Assembly: GCA_003451355.1 (NCBI GenBank)
Contig: DMDX01000069.1
Span: 17,892 to 32,130 of the forward strand
DNA: 14,239 bases
From: Cryomorphaceae bacterium
GTDB taxonomy: Bacteria; Bacteroidota; Bacteroidia; Flavobacteriales; Schleiferiaceae
Reading direction: 5' to 3'
The notes beneath the pieces were generated by a model. That model made no database searches, was not told the origin of the DNA, and was given only the letters and a program-made list of their open reading frames with translations. This document shows positions 13,298-14,239 of this stretch, piece after piece (position 1 is the first letter of the stretch; each line of letters starts with the position of its first letter). Both the position numbers and the translations under genes were made by a program.

Positions 13298-14239
13298 ATG
13301 CAGCACTTTCGTACCCAAATACTCGGATTTTTCTACCTGATGTCGCTTGCGGTATCGGGACTTTGGGCGCAATCGTGGCCTGTAGAATCGGTGCTTCGCA
13401 AGGGCTTGTGGGCGGAAGTTCGAGTAACTGAAGATGGTATTTACCGAATAAAGGGGTCCGAATTCCAGCAATTGGGCTTGGGTCCGCTGCCCATTCCCTC
13501 GAGTTCAGTGGGGATTTGGGGTCGGAACGCAGGCGTGCTTTCTGAAGTAAATGCCAATCAAGGCGAGGCGCGTGACCTTAGCGCATTGCCCATTCGAATT
13601 GAGGACGGGGGCGACGGAATGATTCACGCGGACGATGCAGTCTACTTTTTGGGTCAGGCTCCGCACGTGTGGAACTACGATGCAAGCATGCAGCGCTGGA
13701 TCCGCACGACCCATCCGTATTCAGACCAGCAGGTCTACTTCGTCACTGCTACTGAGGGCGGAACCCCAATGCCGACCTACGGACCCACCGTAGCATCGCC
13801 GCAGTTCACCGACCGCTACACGTTTGTGGCGTGGCACGAGCTCGACTTAGTAAACCTTGTCGGAAGCGGCCGAATGTGGATGGGTGAAAGTTTTGACTAC
13901 ACGCTTTCGCGAACAATTGACCTCGGACTCGGGCGATTGGATGCCCAATCCACAGCGCGGTTCACGCTTTCGGCTGCGGGACGCACCACGGTCTTTGGGC
14001 CCAAGTTAGAACTGCGCACCGGCCAGGGATTTGTGGGCGCATTGAGTTTTCAAACGGTATCCGGAGTAAGTGGAGATACGTATGCGCGTTGGACAAGCCA
14101 AGCATGGAACCAAGTAGGAAGCGCCACCCCTTGGGGATCAGTGAACCTCACGTTAGAGCGCAGCGCAAACACGTCCGCTTCGGCGTGGCTCGATGCCGTA
14201 TCCGTGTACGCCGACGCTCCGATGGCCTACCAAGGGGGT
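13298..14239 (+). CDS. porU: Type IX secretion sortase PorU, N-terminal 314 residues (runs off right edge)
   Basis: PorU removes the C-terminal sorting domain of T9SS cargo and attaches it to the cell surface; the full family is over 1000 residues. The frame is open from the ATG at 13298 to the window edge with no stop, and an in-frame TAA lies upstream at 13247. Residues 1-24 are a signal peptide (MQHFRTQILGFFYLMSLAVS, then GLWA before Gln25). Family-like segments follow: RVTEDGIYRIKGSEFQQLG (42-60), VGIWGRNAGVLSEVN (71-85), LPIRIEDGGDGMIHADDAVYFLGQAPHVWNYD (97-128) and HPYSDQQVYFVT (139-150). These match the PorU N-terminal beta region. The C25 peptidase domain is beyond the window, so a non-sortase relative cannot be fully excluded. 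It is divergent from the PorP/SprF gene. Confidence 0.85.
   Translation, partial: MQHFRTQILGFFYLMSLAVSGLWAQSWPVESVLRKGLWAEVRVTEDGIYRIKGSEFQQLGLGPLPIPSSSVGIWGRNAGVLSEVNANQGEARDLSALPIRIEDGGDGMIHADDAVYFLGQAPHVWNYDASMQRWIRTTHPYSDQQVYFVTATEGGTPMPTYGPTVASPQFTDRYTFVAWHELDLVNLVGSGRMWMGESFDYTLSRTIDLGLGRLDAQSTARFTLSAAGRTTVFGPKLELRTGQGFVGALSFQTVSGVSGDTYARWTSQAWNQVGSATPWGSVNLTLERSANTSASAWLDAVSVYADAPMAYQGG

Overview
The window looks like chromosomal DNA from a member of the Bacteroidota, most likely a flavobacterial (Flavobacteriales, Cryomorphaceae/Schleiferiaceae-like) lineage with a fairly GC-rich genome. The evidence is a type IX secretion/gliding locus (PorU, a PorP/SprF-family protein, GldJ), mevalonate-pathway enzymes in place of the usual bacterial route, Bacteroidota-style promoter boxes (TAnnTTTG), few Shine-Dalgarno sites, and the M23 peptidase-MerR-LemA-TPM-TPM gene order. 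The lineage below phylum is inferred from gene content only.

Left block, minus strand, read from 6058 down to 1: M23 envelope metallopeptidase, short MerR-type regulator, LemA, a soluble TPM-domain protein, a secreted and membrane-anchored TPM protein with a glycine-rich tail, a small lipoprotein, a 6-pyruvoyl/6-carboxy-tetrahydropterin synthase family enzyme, FabD, diphosphomevalonate decarboxylase, and the first 45 codons of a mevalonate kinase-like GHMP kinase. The first five genes overlap at every junction by 1 or 4 bp, so they are almost certainly translationally coupled. The lipoprotein and pterin genes follow within 18 and 3 bp. FabD is separated from mvaD by 138 bp holding an unusual heptamer repeat with an inverted partial copy.

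Middle block, plus strand: alaS (alanyl-tRNA synthetase) starts 37 bp from the M23 gene in a divergent arrangement, and the gap carries two mirror-image TACTTTTG boxes. It overlaps by 19 bp a gene for a small outer-membrane-type protein, whose end in turn overlaps murF by 13 bp tail to tail.

Right block: a minus-strand cluster PorP/SprF-like protein, GldJ, MurF with gaps of only 10 and 4 bp, diverging from a plus-strand porU that runs off the right edge (first 314 codons). This joins type IX secretion/gliding parts to a peptidoglycan precursor ligase.

The theme of the window is cell-envelope construction: peptidoglycan (MurF, M23 peptidase), lipid and isoprenoid precursors (FabD, mevalonate enzymes), envelope membrane proteins (LemA/TPM) and protein export to the surface (T9SS). 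No rRNA, tRNA, CRISPR array, insertion sequence or integrase was seen, and no stretch longer than about 140 bp lacks a gene. I found no clear sign of a wholly new system; the best leads are the heptamer element, the mirror-image divergent promoter and the coupled M23-MerR-LemA-TPM cassette.
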